Shown: piece after piece, positions 1 to 7,460 of the stretch
Layout of the letters: every line of letters begins with the position of its first letter
Position numbering within the stretch: position 1 is the stretch's first letter
Notes under the pieces: model-generated
The model's input: the letters and a program-made list of their open reading frames with translations, nothing else
Database searches by the model: none
Told to the model about the DNA's origin: nothing
Translations under genes and position numbers: made by a program
Origin: Streptomyces chrestomyceticus JCM 4735
GTDB lineage: Bacteria > Actinomycetota > Actinomycetes > Streptomycetales > Streptomycetaceae
Assembly (NCBI RefSeq): GCF_003865135.1
Contig: NZ_BHZC01000001.1
Coordinates: forward strand, 8,680,001-8,744,000
Direction of reading: 5' to 3'
Length of the DNA stretch: 64,000 nt

Positions 1-224
1 ACCGGGTCCGTGGGCTGGAACTGTCCGGCGGGGTGTTCGGGATGCTCTCCGAGTCCGACGGCCTCAAGGCGGACTACGACAAGCAGTCCGAGGAAGCCGT
101 CAGCGATCTCCATGACGTCAAGGAGTCCCTGGGGGCCATCGCCGACGGCATGCGGCTGGCGGCCGACGGCTACGACACCAACGAGGACGACCAGGTCCGG
201 CTCATGGGCGGAGGCCAGGCGTGA
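1..224 (+). CDS. WXG100-like protein, 5' end outside window
   Basis: An open frame enters from the left edge (first complete codon at position 3) and stops at 222-224, leaving about 73 residues. The visible part is acidic and helical, with heptad-like spacing, as in the second helix of small WXG100/ESAT-6-type proteins. There is no membrane segment. The next gene starts on the overlapping GTGA at 221 and carries a W-T-G turn. The two together resemble the small helical protein plus larger WXG protein pairs of actinobacterial type VII secretion loci. The family call rests on context and helical character because the WXG turn would lie upstream of the window. An internal ATG at 42 is unlikely to be the start because coding sequence continues through it. 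Confidence 0.5.
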   Translation, partial: RVRGLELSGGVFGMLSESDGLKADYDKQSEEAVSDLHDVKESLGAIADGMRLAADGYDTNEDDQVRLMGGGQA

Positions 225-1240
225 GCCAGGCACTGGAACGTATCGGGTTCGACGTCGACTGGAGCAACCCGCTGGCGGGCGCGCTCGACTCCACGATCCG
301 CGGCGCGGTCAAGAGCCTCGGACTCGACGAGTACCTGGAGAAGGTCAGCGGCGACAACGAGAAGCTGATCGCCACCGCCCGCGAGTGGCGGACCGCCGCC
401 TCCGAGATGCAGGGCGTCGTCGACGACCTCCAGGCCGAGCGCCGAACGCTGCAGGCGTCCTGGACGGGGGAGGCGTCCACCGCCTTCGGCACGACCATGA
501 CCGAGTTCGAGCAGGCCCTGAAGGGCGAGGCCGAGGACATGATCACGGTCGCCGAACTCCTGGAGACGGCGGCGGAGGCCTGCACCGAGGCCGAGGAGAC
601 GATGATCGAGCTGATCACCGAGATCGTCGAGGCGCTGCTGGTGGCCGCCGCGACGGCGGCGATCGTCGCGATCCTCACGGCCGGCGTCGGCGCGGCCATC
701 GGCCCGCTGATCGGGGCCGCGGGGGCCACGCACCGGGCTCTGAAGGCCGTACGGATCACCGCCAAGCTCGCGGACAAGCTCAAGGATCTCGCCGACCGGA
801 TGCGCGCCCTGCAGAAGTTGCGGAGGGCACGTATCAAGGCCAAGGCGCTGTGGCGCAACAAGAACGCCCGCAAGAAGATCGGCAGGGGGGTCAAGCAGGT
901 CGTCAAGCGGGCCGCGGGAGCCAAGGCCGCCGGGGCCGTCATCGGCGCGGCGCCGCTCGCCAACAGCGTCATCGAGCACCACACCGGCGTGGATGTCGGC
1001 GAGAAGGTCGGCCAGTGGGCCGACAAGGGCGAGGCCGCGCTCCATGACGCGACCGGCCTCAAGGGGGTCCACGTCGGCGACCACCGGTGGGACGTGGAGC
1101 ACCAGGACGCGGGCAAGCCGCCGCCGCTCACGGAGCAGCAGAAGCAGTACGCCGACCGCCCCGACCCCAAGAGCTTCGACGAGCGGCTGGCCGAGGCGGC
1201 TCCGCGCGCGGCCAAGCCTGTACGCGAGGTGTTCGGATGA
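221..1240 (+). CDS. WXG-domain protein with central membrane segment (type VII secretion-like)
   Basis: This 339-residue protein starts at GTG 221, which overlaps the previous stop (GTGA). Residues about 1-130 form a helical hairpin with the turn motif W-T-G at residues 81-83, as in WXG100 domains exported by ESX/type VII systems. Residues about 139-168 are a long Ala/Val/Ile/Gly-rich hydrophobic stretch able to cross the membrane. A strongly basic helical region (about 172-225) follows, then a soluble tail rich in Lys, Asp and Pro. This layout of N-terminal WXG domain, hydrophobic centre and basic tail is typical of Streptomyces WXG-domain proteins and large T7SS-associated proteins. The substrate and effector role are unknown. 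No toxin domain is recognisable in the tail. The next gene overlaps by ATGA, so the three are co-translated. Confidence 0.6.
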   Translation: MSQALERIGFDVDWSNPLAGALDSTIRGAVKSLGLDEYLEKVSGDNEKLIATAREWRTAASEMQGVVDDLQAERRTLQASWTGEASTAFGTTMTEFEQALKGEAEDMITVAELLETAAEACTEAEETMIELITEIVEALLVAAATAAIVAILTAGVGAAIGPLIGAAGATHRALKAVRITAKLADKLKDLADRMRALQKLRRARIKAKALWRNKNARKKIGRGVKQVVKRAAGAKAAGAVIGAAPLANSVIEHHTGVDVGEKVGQWADKGEAALHDATGLKGVHVGDHRWDVEHQDAGKPPPLTEQQKQYADRPDPKSFDERLAEAAPRAAKPVREVFG

Positions 1241-1842
1241 GTCTGCGCGTCGCGCTGGGCAGGGTGCCGTACAAGGAAGCCAGGGAGCGGGCCGGCGAAG
1301 CGCTGCCGGGTGACGAGCGGCTCGTACAGAACGAAGTGGCCTTCCCCGGGCACCGGCTGCCCAAGCCGCGCCGGTGGAACCGCCCTCGCGTCCTGGCGGG
1401 CCGCCGACTGCCGGGCGACCGCTGGGAGGGCGCCAAACGGGTCTTCTGGCTGGTCGACGCCATCGTCCAGCCGATCCCCGATCTCTTCGGCGCCCGACGT
1501 AAGAAGGGCAAGCCCCTGGAGGGCGGCTGGGGAAGCCTGGCGGGCCAACTGGCCACCGCCCTGTGGCCGCGCGTACCGACCACCGACGCGCTGCCCGTAC
1601 TCCAGCTCACCGACCGCCACCTGCACGTCACCTATGTGCAGCGCGGCCGCCGCCGCGGCGAACTCGGCGCGGTCGAGGCGGGCTGGAGCACGCCCGCGTC
1701 CCGGGTGGCGTGGATCCGGCACCGTACGGACATCGACGCGGACACCTACGAAATCGGCTTCACGGACGCATCGTGGGTCCGGGTGGAGATGCGCAGCCAG
1801 CACGCCGTGTATTTCGTGGAGTGTTTTCCGCGGGGCGGTTGA
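1237..1842 (+). CDS. Conserved-type hypothetical protein coupled to WXG gene
   Basis: This 201-residue protein starts at ATG 1237 inside the ATGA overlap with the preceding stop. I do not recognise a named family. The N-terminal third is basic with W/R/P-rich motifs. The second half looks like a small beta-rich domain ending in a run of hydrophobic strands (VYFVECF). It has no signal peptide and no membrane helix. In type VII-like loci the gene after a WXG protein is often its chaperone or immunity partner. Strict translational coupling suggests a product needed in proportion to the WXG protein, but that is inference only. Confidence 0.5.
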   Translation: MSLRVALGRVPYKEARERAGEALPGDERLVQNEVAFPGHRLPKPRRWNRPRVLAGRRLPGDRWEGAKRVFWLVDAIVQPIPDLFGARRKKGKPLEGGWGSLAGQLATALWPRVPTTDALPVLQLTDRHLHVTYVQRGRRRGELGAVEAGWSTPASRVAWIRHRTDIDADTYEIGFTDASWVRVEMRSQHAVYFVECFPRGG

Positions 1843-1915
1843 GAAGGCCGGGCGGGCGCCTGGTTCCGGTTTCGTGACGGATTCCGGGCGCCACGTCCGG
1901 CGGGCGGCGTGACGG

Positions 1916-2125
1916 TCAGCCAGACATGGCGACGGCCGCGATGATGAAGGCGAAGAGGAGCAACGGAATCCCGCCCACGACGGCGGCCACGAGGAGCACG
2001 CCCTTTATCGCCTTCTCTGTCGCTTTCCGGTGGGGAGGGACGGGGGCCGGGGAGAATTGTTCATCGAGGGGCACGGCTTGATCTTGGTGGTCACGGGGAG
2101 CTAGGTCATCCGTATTTGTACTCAT
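1916..2125 (-). CDS. Small single-pass membrane protein
   Basis: A 69-residue product starts at ATG 2125: a hydrophilic acidic N-terminus, a basic KATEKAIKG junction, then one C-terminal hydrophobic helix of about 25 residues ending in AVAMSG. It resembles the many tail-anchored small membrane proteins of Streptomyces with no assigned function. The frame can be extended upstream to a TTG at 2263, but that part is Gly/Ser/Pro/Arg-rich and looks non-coding. No clear ribosome binding site precedes either start, so the start is uncertain. It lies downstream of the convergent hypothetical gene at 1237 and shares its strand with the whiB gene. Confidence 0.4.
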   Translation of the reverse strand: MSTNTDDLAPRDHQDQAVPLDEQFSPAPVPPHRKATEKAIKGVLLVAAVVGGIPLLLFAFIIAAVAMSG

Positions 2126-2306
2126 TGAAGAAGGTGGGCCGATCGCGCTGAAGAAGGGCGTCGGCGCCGTCCGGGAGGTCGTGTTCCGCCCAGTGCCGGA
2201 ATCGGGTAGCACCGGGCCTGAACCGGAACCGGTGCTACCCGCCTTGTCCCCGCCGGCACGCAAAGTCCCGGAGAAGTCCCCGAGAAGCTGACAGGGCCGT
2301 AGCCCT

Positions 2307-2555
2307 TCAGGCCACCCGGCGCTTACGTTGACGCCGTATGGTCAGCCTGCGCCGTTCCTCCTCGTCCGTGCCGCCCCAGATTCCGTAGTTCTGGCCTGTC
2401 TGGAGTGCCCATTCGAGGCATTCGCCGGCCACCGGGCATCGCCGGCACACCGCCTTCGCGTCGGCCTGCTGCTGGGCGGCCGGGCCCGTTACTCCTACGG
2501 GGAAGAAGAGTTCCGGGTCCTCGTCCAGGCACGCTGCTTTTTCCCACCACTCCAT
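2307..2555 (-). CDS. WhiB-family iron-sulfur transcription factor
   Basis: An 82-residue WhiB-like protein. The four cluster ligands are C9, C37, C40 and C46 (C-x2-C-x5-C in the second group). They are followed by the GIWGG turn (residues 58-62) and a basic tail (RRQRKRR) that contacts DNA. The DPELFFP block near the N-terminus is typical of WhiB1/WblE-type members. Such proteins bind a 4Fe-4S cluster and usually act together with the principal sigma factor on development or redox genes. ATG 2555 is preceded by GAGGGAAGG at a suitable distance. The gene stands alone with about 220 non-coding bases upstream, so it probably has its own promoter. Which Streptomyces wbl paralogue this is cannot be told from sequence alone. 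Confidence 0.9.
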   Translation of the reverse strand: MEWWEKAACLDEDPELFFPVGVTGPAAQQQADAKAVCRRCPVAGECLEWALQTGQNYGIWGGTDEEERRRLTIRRQRKRRVA

Positions 2556-2773
2556 GGCTGCCTTCCCTCGTGGAGATCTTTCAGGGGGTTGTGTGTTGTC
2601 GTCGCAGGTTCCACGGAGGCGCGTACGGGGGCAGTGCCCATACGTCATGACGGCACGTCGGACGGCCCGGACGCCTGGGGCGGCGGGCTGTGGCAGGGCG
2701 GCTCTGGTGGCCCCCTGTTGTCCTGGTCCGCACGTGGGAACCTGGATGTCCCGGGTTCCCGTGCGGGCTGGGT

Positions 2774-3814
2774 TCAATCGCGAGTGGCGGAGGGGAGTTC
2801 GCAGACGGCCAGTGCGTGTTCGTGGATGCTGCCCAGGACCAGGTGGCCGTCGTGTTCGCAGACGCTGGTCAGCATGCGGTAGTCCGGGCTGCGGCGCCGC
2901 AGGTCGTGGACGATGCGGCCGGAGGTGTCGACGGCCAGGACGCCCGTGAGGGGGCCGGGGCGGGGGCGGACGCGCCGGGCCACGCTCCACGCGGCGTGGC
3001 GAAGTGCCGGTTTTGCGCGGTGCAGGCGGTCCAGGCCGGTGGAGCGTGGCCCGGCCAGGGCCACCCAGAACAGGCCGCCGGGGCCGCGGGACATGTTGTC
3101 GGGGTAGCCCGGCAGGTCGGCGGCGAGTATGTCGTGCTGCCCTGCCTGCGGTCCGGTCAGCCAGAGCCTGGTCAGCCGGCGTGCGCCGGTCTCCGCCACG
3201 GTGACGTAGGACTCGTCCGGCGCCAGGGCGACGCCGTTGGCGAACTGGAGGCCGTCCAGGACGACTTCGGGCTCGCCGCCGGGGCGCAGCCGGACCAGGT
3301 GTCCGGTGCCGGTGTGCTCCAGGATGTCGCCGAGCCAGTCCTCCAGGGGGTAGCGGCGGCTGGAGACGCTGAAGTAGATCGTGCCGTCGGTGGCTGCCGC
3401 GGCGTTGCTGCAGAAGCGCAGCGGGGCGCCGTCGACGGTGTCGGCGAGCGTCCGTACCGTACCGTCGGACGGGTCCACGCGCAGCAGTCCCCGGCGCGCG
3501 TCGCACACCAGGACTTTGCCGTCCGGCAGCGGTTCCAGCCCGAGCGGGCGGCCGCCGGTACGGGCGATGACTTCGGCGCGGGGTGGGCCGGCGGGTGTGT
3601 GGTCGGGGGCCGGCGTCGGCGTACCGGTCGGGTCGTTGCCGGGGCCCTTCGAGAAGGGGTTCAGGCGCAGTACCCTGCCGTCCTCCAGGCCGGTGAGCAC
3701 CCGCCCGGCCGAGTCCACCACCACGTCCTCCGGACCTCTTCCGTCGAGCGGTACCGTCCGCAGCGGGGGCAGGGGCTCCGTCATCCGGCTGGTCTTGTCG
3801 TAAGCGTTGGCCAT
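2774..3814 (-). CDS. SMP-30/strictosidine-synthase-like six-bladed beta-propeller protein
   Basis: A 346-residue soluble protein with the repeated strand pattern of a six-bladed beta-propeller. The block FANGVALAPDESYVTVAET, followed by LPGYPDNMSRG and LFWVAL, is the hallmark of strictosidine-synthase-like/APMAP proteins and bacterial lactone hydrolases of the SMP-30 superfamily. The family usually hydrolyses lactones or arylesters with a metal in the propeller tunnel. The substrate here is unknown. There is no signal peptide, so it is probably cytoplasmic. The start at ATG 3814 has only a weak AGCAGG upstream; ATG 3784 is a possible alternative. It is transcribed after the amino-acid permease gene on the same strand with a short gap, but no shared function is evident. 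Confidence 0.75.
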   Translation of the reverse strand: MANAYDKTSRMTEPLPPLRTVPLDGRGPEDVVVDSAGRVLTGLEDGRVLRLNPFSKGPGNDPTGTPTPAPDHTPAGPPRAEVIARTGGRPLGLEPLPDGKVLVCDARRGLLRVDPSDGTVRTLADTVDGAPLRFCSNAAAATDGTIYFSVSSRRYPLEDWLGDILEHTGTGHLVRLRPGGEPEVVLDGLQFANGVALAPDESYVTVAETGARRLTRLWLTGPQAGQHDILAADLPGYPDNMSRGPGGLFWVALAGPRSTGLDRLHRAKPALRHAAWSVARRVRPRPGPLTGVLAVDTSGRIVHDLRRRSPDYRMLTSVCEHDGHLVLGSIHEHALAVCELPSATRD

Positions 3815-3881
3815 GACCTGCTGACTACCCGGCGCCGGGGCCCTCTACCAGGGGGAGGGGCAGGGGGCGGAGGTTGGCCGG

Positions 3882-5471
3882 TTATTTGGTGGCTTGGTGT
3901 GGACTGTGCTGCGTGGGGGTGTCGCTATCCGGGTTGGGGCCGGGCTCGGGGAGGCGGTAGGTACGGCGGCCCGCGACGGCCCACCAGACGGTGGCCAGGG
4001 TGAGGACGAGGAACAGGGCCACGGGGGCGTAGTTGAAGGTGGCCAGGGCGACGGGGTGGGTCTGGGGGAGGCAGAAGAGGATGGTGACGAAGGCGACCCA
4101 GAGGACGGCTACCCGGCCGACCGGGACACCCCAGCGGCCCAGGTTCCACGGGCCGGGACGGAACGTGCGGCGGTGGCGGAGGCGCAGGTAGATGGGGATC
4201 GCGTACGCCGGGGTGATGCCGATGATGTTGATGGAGGTCACGGCCGCGTACGCCGCCGAGGAGTAGAGGGAGGGGAGGGCGAGGACGGCGGCCACGGCCA
4301 CGGAGAGCAGGACGGCCCGGGTCGGTGTGCCGGTACGCGGAGAGACGTGCCGCCACCATACGGAACCGGGCAGCGCGCCGTCGCGGGAGAACGCGAACAC
4401 CATGCGGGAGGTGGCCGCCACCTCCGCGTTGCCGCAGAACAACTGCGCGACGATCACCACCAGCAGCAGCGCCTTCGCCCCGCTGACGCCGAGCGCGTCG
4501 AGGAAGATCTGCGCGGGCGGCACGCCGGTCGGGGTGTTCTGCACGCCGGCGTAGTCCTGGATGGCGAACGTCAGCCCGGCCAGCAGGAAGAAGCCCGCGA
4601 CCCAGGACCAGCGGATGGCCCGTACGATCCCGCGGGCCGCGTTCACCTGCGCACCGGTGGTCTCCTCGCTCAGGTGCGCCGACGCGTCATAGCCGCTGAA
4701 GGTGTACTGGGCCAGCAGCAGGCCGATCAGCGCCACGTACAGCGTGCTGTTCCAGCCGGTGCCGTTGACGAAGGTGGTGAAGACGAAGGAGGGGGACTGG
4801 TGGTGGGCGGGCACCAGCCACAGGACGCCGACGATGAGCGCGACCCCGGCCAGGTGCCACCACACGGAGACGGTGTTGAGGATGCTGACCAGGCGTACGC
4901 CGAAGAGGTTCAGCGTCGCGTGCAGCGCCAGGATGCAGACGTAGATGACCATGAGTGAGCCGGGGGTGGGCTCGAAGCCCCACTGCAGCCCGGCGAACGC
5001 GCCCGCGAACAGGGCGCAGCCGTAGTCGATGCCGGCGATCGCGCCGAGCAGGCCGAGGAGGTTCAGCCAGCCGGTGTACCAGCCCCAGCGCTTGCCGCCG
5101 AGCCGGTCGGCCATGAAGTACAGGGCGCCGGACGTCGGGTAGGCGCTGGTGACTTCGGCCAGTCCGGCGCCGACGAACATGACCATGATGCCGACGACGA
5201 TCCAGCCCCACATCATCACCGCGGGGCCGCCGGTGACCAGGCCGAATCCGTACAGCGTCAGACAGCCGGAGAGGACGGAGATCACGGAGAAGGAGATGGC
5301 GAAGTTCGCGAACGGGCCCATCCGCCGTTTCAGTACGGGGGTGTAGCCCAGCTTGCGGAGGAAGTCGTGGTCGGAGCAGGGGTTGGCGGGGGCCTGGCTG
5401 TCAGGGGTGGATTGCGATTGCCTGGCGGGGGCGGGCCGCCTGGCCGGGTCGGGTCGCCTTGCGCGCGTCAC
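3882..5471 (-). CDS. APC-family amino acid permease (GABA/BAT1-type)
   Basis: A 529-residue integral membrane protein with about twelve hydrophobic helices. It has the N-terminal signature of the APC superfamily (LGYTPVLKRRMGPFANFAISFSVIS region) and a conserved unwound helix 1 region followed by GGPAVMMWGW. This subgroup includes eukaryotic BAT1/UGA4-like and bacterial GABA/choline/amino-acid permeases, which import amino acids or gamma-aminobutyrate by proton symport. The start is GTG 5471, because GGAGG lies eight bases upstream of it. A longer reading from TTG 5513 has no such site and adds only 14 residues. The N-terminal 40 residues are Arg/Pro/Ser-rich and probably cytoplasmic. A large perfect dyad lies 133 bases upstream and could be its operator. 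The substrate is not determinable here. Confidence 0.85.
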   Translation of the reverse strand: MTRARRPDPARRPAPARQSQSTPDSQAPANPCSDHDFLRKLGYTPVLKRRMGPFANFAISFSVISVLSGCLTLYGFGLVTGGPAVMMWGWIVVGIMVMFVGAGLAEVTSAYPTSGALYFMADRLGGKRWGWYTGWLNLLGLLGAIAGIDYGCALFAGAFAGLQWGFEPTPGSLMVIYVCILALHATLNLFGVRLVSILNTVSVWWHLAGVALIVGVLWLVPAHHQSPSFVFTTFVNGTGWNSTLYVALIGLLLAQYTFSGYDASAHLSEETTGAQVNAARGIVRAIRWSWVAGFFLLAGLTFAIQDYAGVQNTPTGVPPAQIFLDALGVSGAKALLLVVIVAQLFCGNAEVAATSRMVFAFSRDGALPGSVWWRHVSPRTGTPTRAVLLSVAVAAVLALPSLYSSAAYAAVTSINIIGITPAYAIPIYLRLRHRRTFRPGPWNLGRWGVPVGRVAVLWVAFVTILFCLPQTHPVALATFNYAPVALFLVLTLATVWWAVAGRRTYRLPEPGPNPDSDTPTQHSPHQATK

Positions 5472-5603
5472 GGATGCAGCCTCCAGTACGGGGTGGATGA
5501 GCCGTTGGCGCAAGGAAAGGACCCGGGAGGTGGGTGTGTCGAGGCTTTTCCGGTCGAGTGGCCGGATCAGTGGGGCGGCATCTGTATCGGTACGACGGGC
5601 CGT

Positions 5604-5651
5604 CCCCGTTACGTCGTTACGTGGGCGTGTCGACGTAACGACGTAACGGGG
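5604..5651. repeat. Perfect 19-bp inverted repeat built from tandem 8-bp units
   Basis: The arms 5604-5622 (CCCCGTTACGTCGTTACGT) and 5633-5651 are exact reverse complements with a 10-base loop. Each arm itself holds two tandem copies of CGTTACGT/ACGTAACG. It sits between the stop of the DUF5685 gene (5693) and the start of the permease (5471), both read leftward. It could end DUF5685 transcription (no T-run follows) or serve as a multi-site operator for the permease. Multiple half-sites in an exact dyad favour protein binding. Confidence 0.8.
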
Positions 5652-5692
5652 GCGGATGGGGAAGGCGGGTTGGGGAGTGGCGGCCGTGCGGG

Positions 5693-7125
5693 TCAGCAGT
5701 CGCAGCAGCAGCCGTCACAACAGCAGGAGTCCGGGCAGCAGTTGCAGCATTCGCAACTGTCACAGCAGTCGCAGTCCCGGCAGCAGCCCTCGTGCTTCTT
5801 GCGCGACCACGGGCCCTCGTACTCCTCGGCGCAGCAGAGCTGGCAGGTGCAGCAGAGTCCGACGGCGACCGCGCAGCCGGTCAGGAGGCCGCGGGGCTTT
5901 TTCGGCGGGTGGGGGATGCCAGGCCCGCCAGAGCCGCCGTGGCCGCCGAAGCCGCCATGCCAGCCATGTCCACCGTCGCTTCCGTGGCCCCCATGCCCGC
6001 CGGAATCACCGTGGCCCCCATGGCCCCCGTAACCCCCATAGCCCCCACTCCCCCGAAACCACCCTGCCCGCCCTGCGGCACCGCTCCGCCCGCGTACGGG
6101 TTCTGCGGCCCGTTCAGGTGCTGTGGGCCGTGGGCGTACGGGCCGCTGGGCGGCGCCTGGCCGTACGAAGGTGGCGCGGGGTACGGCTGCGGTTGAGGCT
6201 GCGGCTGCCCGTACGGATTGCCGGTCCCGCCGTCGTACGGGCCCGCCCCGTGCCCCTGGTGCGAGCACGACGCCGTACCGAAGGCGCGGTCCACGGACCG
6301 CCGCAGCTCGTGCACGAGCAGCGCGTGCACCAGCGCGGAGTCGGTGAACTCCACGTCGCGCAGCGCGAGGCGGATGCCGTGCAGCGCGTCGTCGCACAGC
6401 CGGCGGGCCTGTGCGGGGGAGGCACCGGTGGCGGTCAGCGGGTTCCAGGCGCCCTCGGCGGCGTCCGCCGCGCGGTCCTCCACGGCGTCGAGGAGGTGGG
6501 CCAGGCGTCCGAAGAGCCGGCCGGCCTCGGCCAGCGGTGCGGCGTTCCCGGGGCGGCCCGCGAGGACCGCGGTGTGCGCGAAGGCGGCGGCGGTCGCCGT
6601 CTCGGTGGGTTCGGTGATGACGGTCAACGGGGTGCCGGGACCCGCGAGTTGTTCGATGCCCACCTGCCGGTCGACGACGTCGACGAGGACGGACGTGTCG
6701 AAGCCGAGGGTCGCGCCGGTACGGGCGCCCGCCCGGTCCCAGCCGGCGGCGACCTTGCGTGCCGCGGCGGCCACCGGGCGGCGGCGCAGCAGCCCGTTCC
6801 GGTCGGCGACGTGGTCGCGTATCTTCGCCGAGGCGAGCACCAGCGAGACCGAAGCGGCCAGCCGGGCGCCCTCGCCGTTCGCCACCGAGGCGGTCCGCAT
6901 GCCGCGCAGCGGGCAGGGCCCGGCGGTACGGCGCTGTGCTGCCGCCCGGCCGGACTGGGCGTCCGTCAGGACGGACACGATCAAGCCATCGTAATTGGTG
7001 ACCACCCGGGCGAACTGCCCGTGATCACCGCGCAGGGCGAGGCACAGCCCGCACAGATGGGCCATCCACTCGGCCTTGAGCCCGTTGGACAGGCGATGGG
7101 TGCAGGGCCTGACGATTCCGAACAC
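5693..7125 (-). CDS. DUF5685-family protein with Gly/His-rich linker and Cys-rich tail, one frameshift
   Basis: The gene starts at GTG 7125 (FGIVRPCTHRLS follows), with a GGGGGAT ribosome binding site, and begins with the domain typical of Streptomyces DUF5685 proteins: CxxC-type MAHLCGLCLALRGDHGQF and NYDGLIVSVLTDAQ, then helical blocks to about residue 310. A Pro/Gln/Tyr/Gly-rich linker follows. In the + sequence the run of five C at 6050-6054 appears one base short. Adding one base joins the first frame to a second that reads a Gly/Tyr/His-rich segment, PHPPKKPRG, a hydrophobic GCAVAVGLCCTCQLCC segment and a tail with about two dozen cysteines ending at 5693. That ending matches the family's usual Cys-rich C-terminus, so a single-base loss or sequencing error is likely. 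Restored length is 477 residues. Function is unknown; metal binding is a reasonable guess. Confidence 0.75.
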
Positions 7126-7325
7126 GTGACGAGATCCCCCGTTGGACGTCGATGAAGAGCGGTCGTGGCTGGACATCGTATGACCCGGCGGGGGCGGGTG
7201 ACGGCGGTGGTGGCCCGCGCGGCGGAGGTGGCCGCGGGGTTCGACCGGATCGGGCGGCGGGCGTGCCGGGGTGGGCAGGACGGGGCATAGCAGGAGGCAC
7301 GACGACACAAGCCGGAGGAGACGCC

Positions 7326-7460
7326 ATGAGGGACACCGCGACGGTGCCGACCGGACCAGCCGGAGCCCAGGCCCGCCCCGGGCAGGCCTGCCCGCCCACC
7401 CGTATCGCCCGCGTGCCCCGCAGCCGTACCGCGTATGCCGCGTGGCCGGAGACGCGGTGA
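7326..7460 (+). CDS. 44-residue peptide coupled to ABC exporter (possible precursor or leader)
   Basis: ATG 7326 is preceded by GGAGGAG at six bases, one of the best ribosome binding sites in the window. The 44-codon frame has strong Streptomyces third-position G/C bias and ends in the GTGA at 7457-7460, which starts the exporter gene. The product is Pro/Ala/Thr/Arg-rich with a single Cys near the middle and ends in AYAAWPETR. It has no membrane helix and no recognised RiPP leader motif, and no maturation enzyme is adjacent. It may be a small exported peptide, a precursor peptide, or just a leader that couples translation to the transporter. Coupling and the binding site are seen directly; the role is inferred. 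Confidence 0.55.
   Translation: MRDTATVPTGPAGAQARPGQACPPTRIARVPRSRTAYAAWPETR

Noticed and set aside
5930..6200. Programmed frameshift in the DUF5685 gene
   Set aside because: No slippery heptamer plus stimulator is evident, and other genes in the window show the same one-G loss; sequence error or mutation is simpler.
7271..7456. Longer start for the ABC exporter
   Set aside because: The extra codons are Arg/His-rich shadow of the small peptide gene, which has the better ribosome binding site and codon bias.
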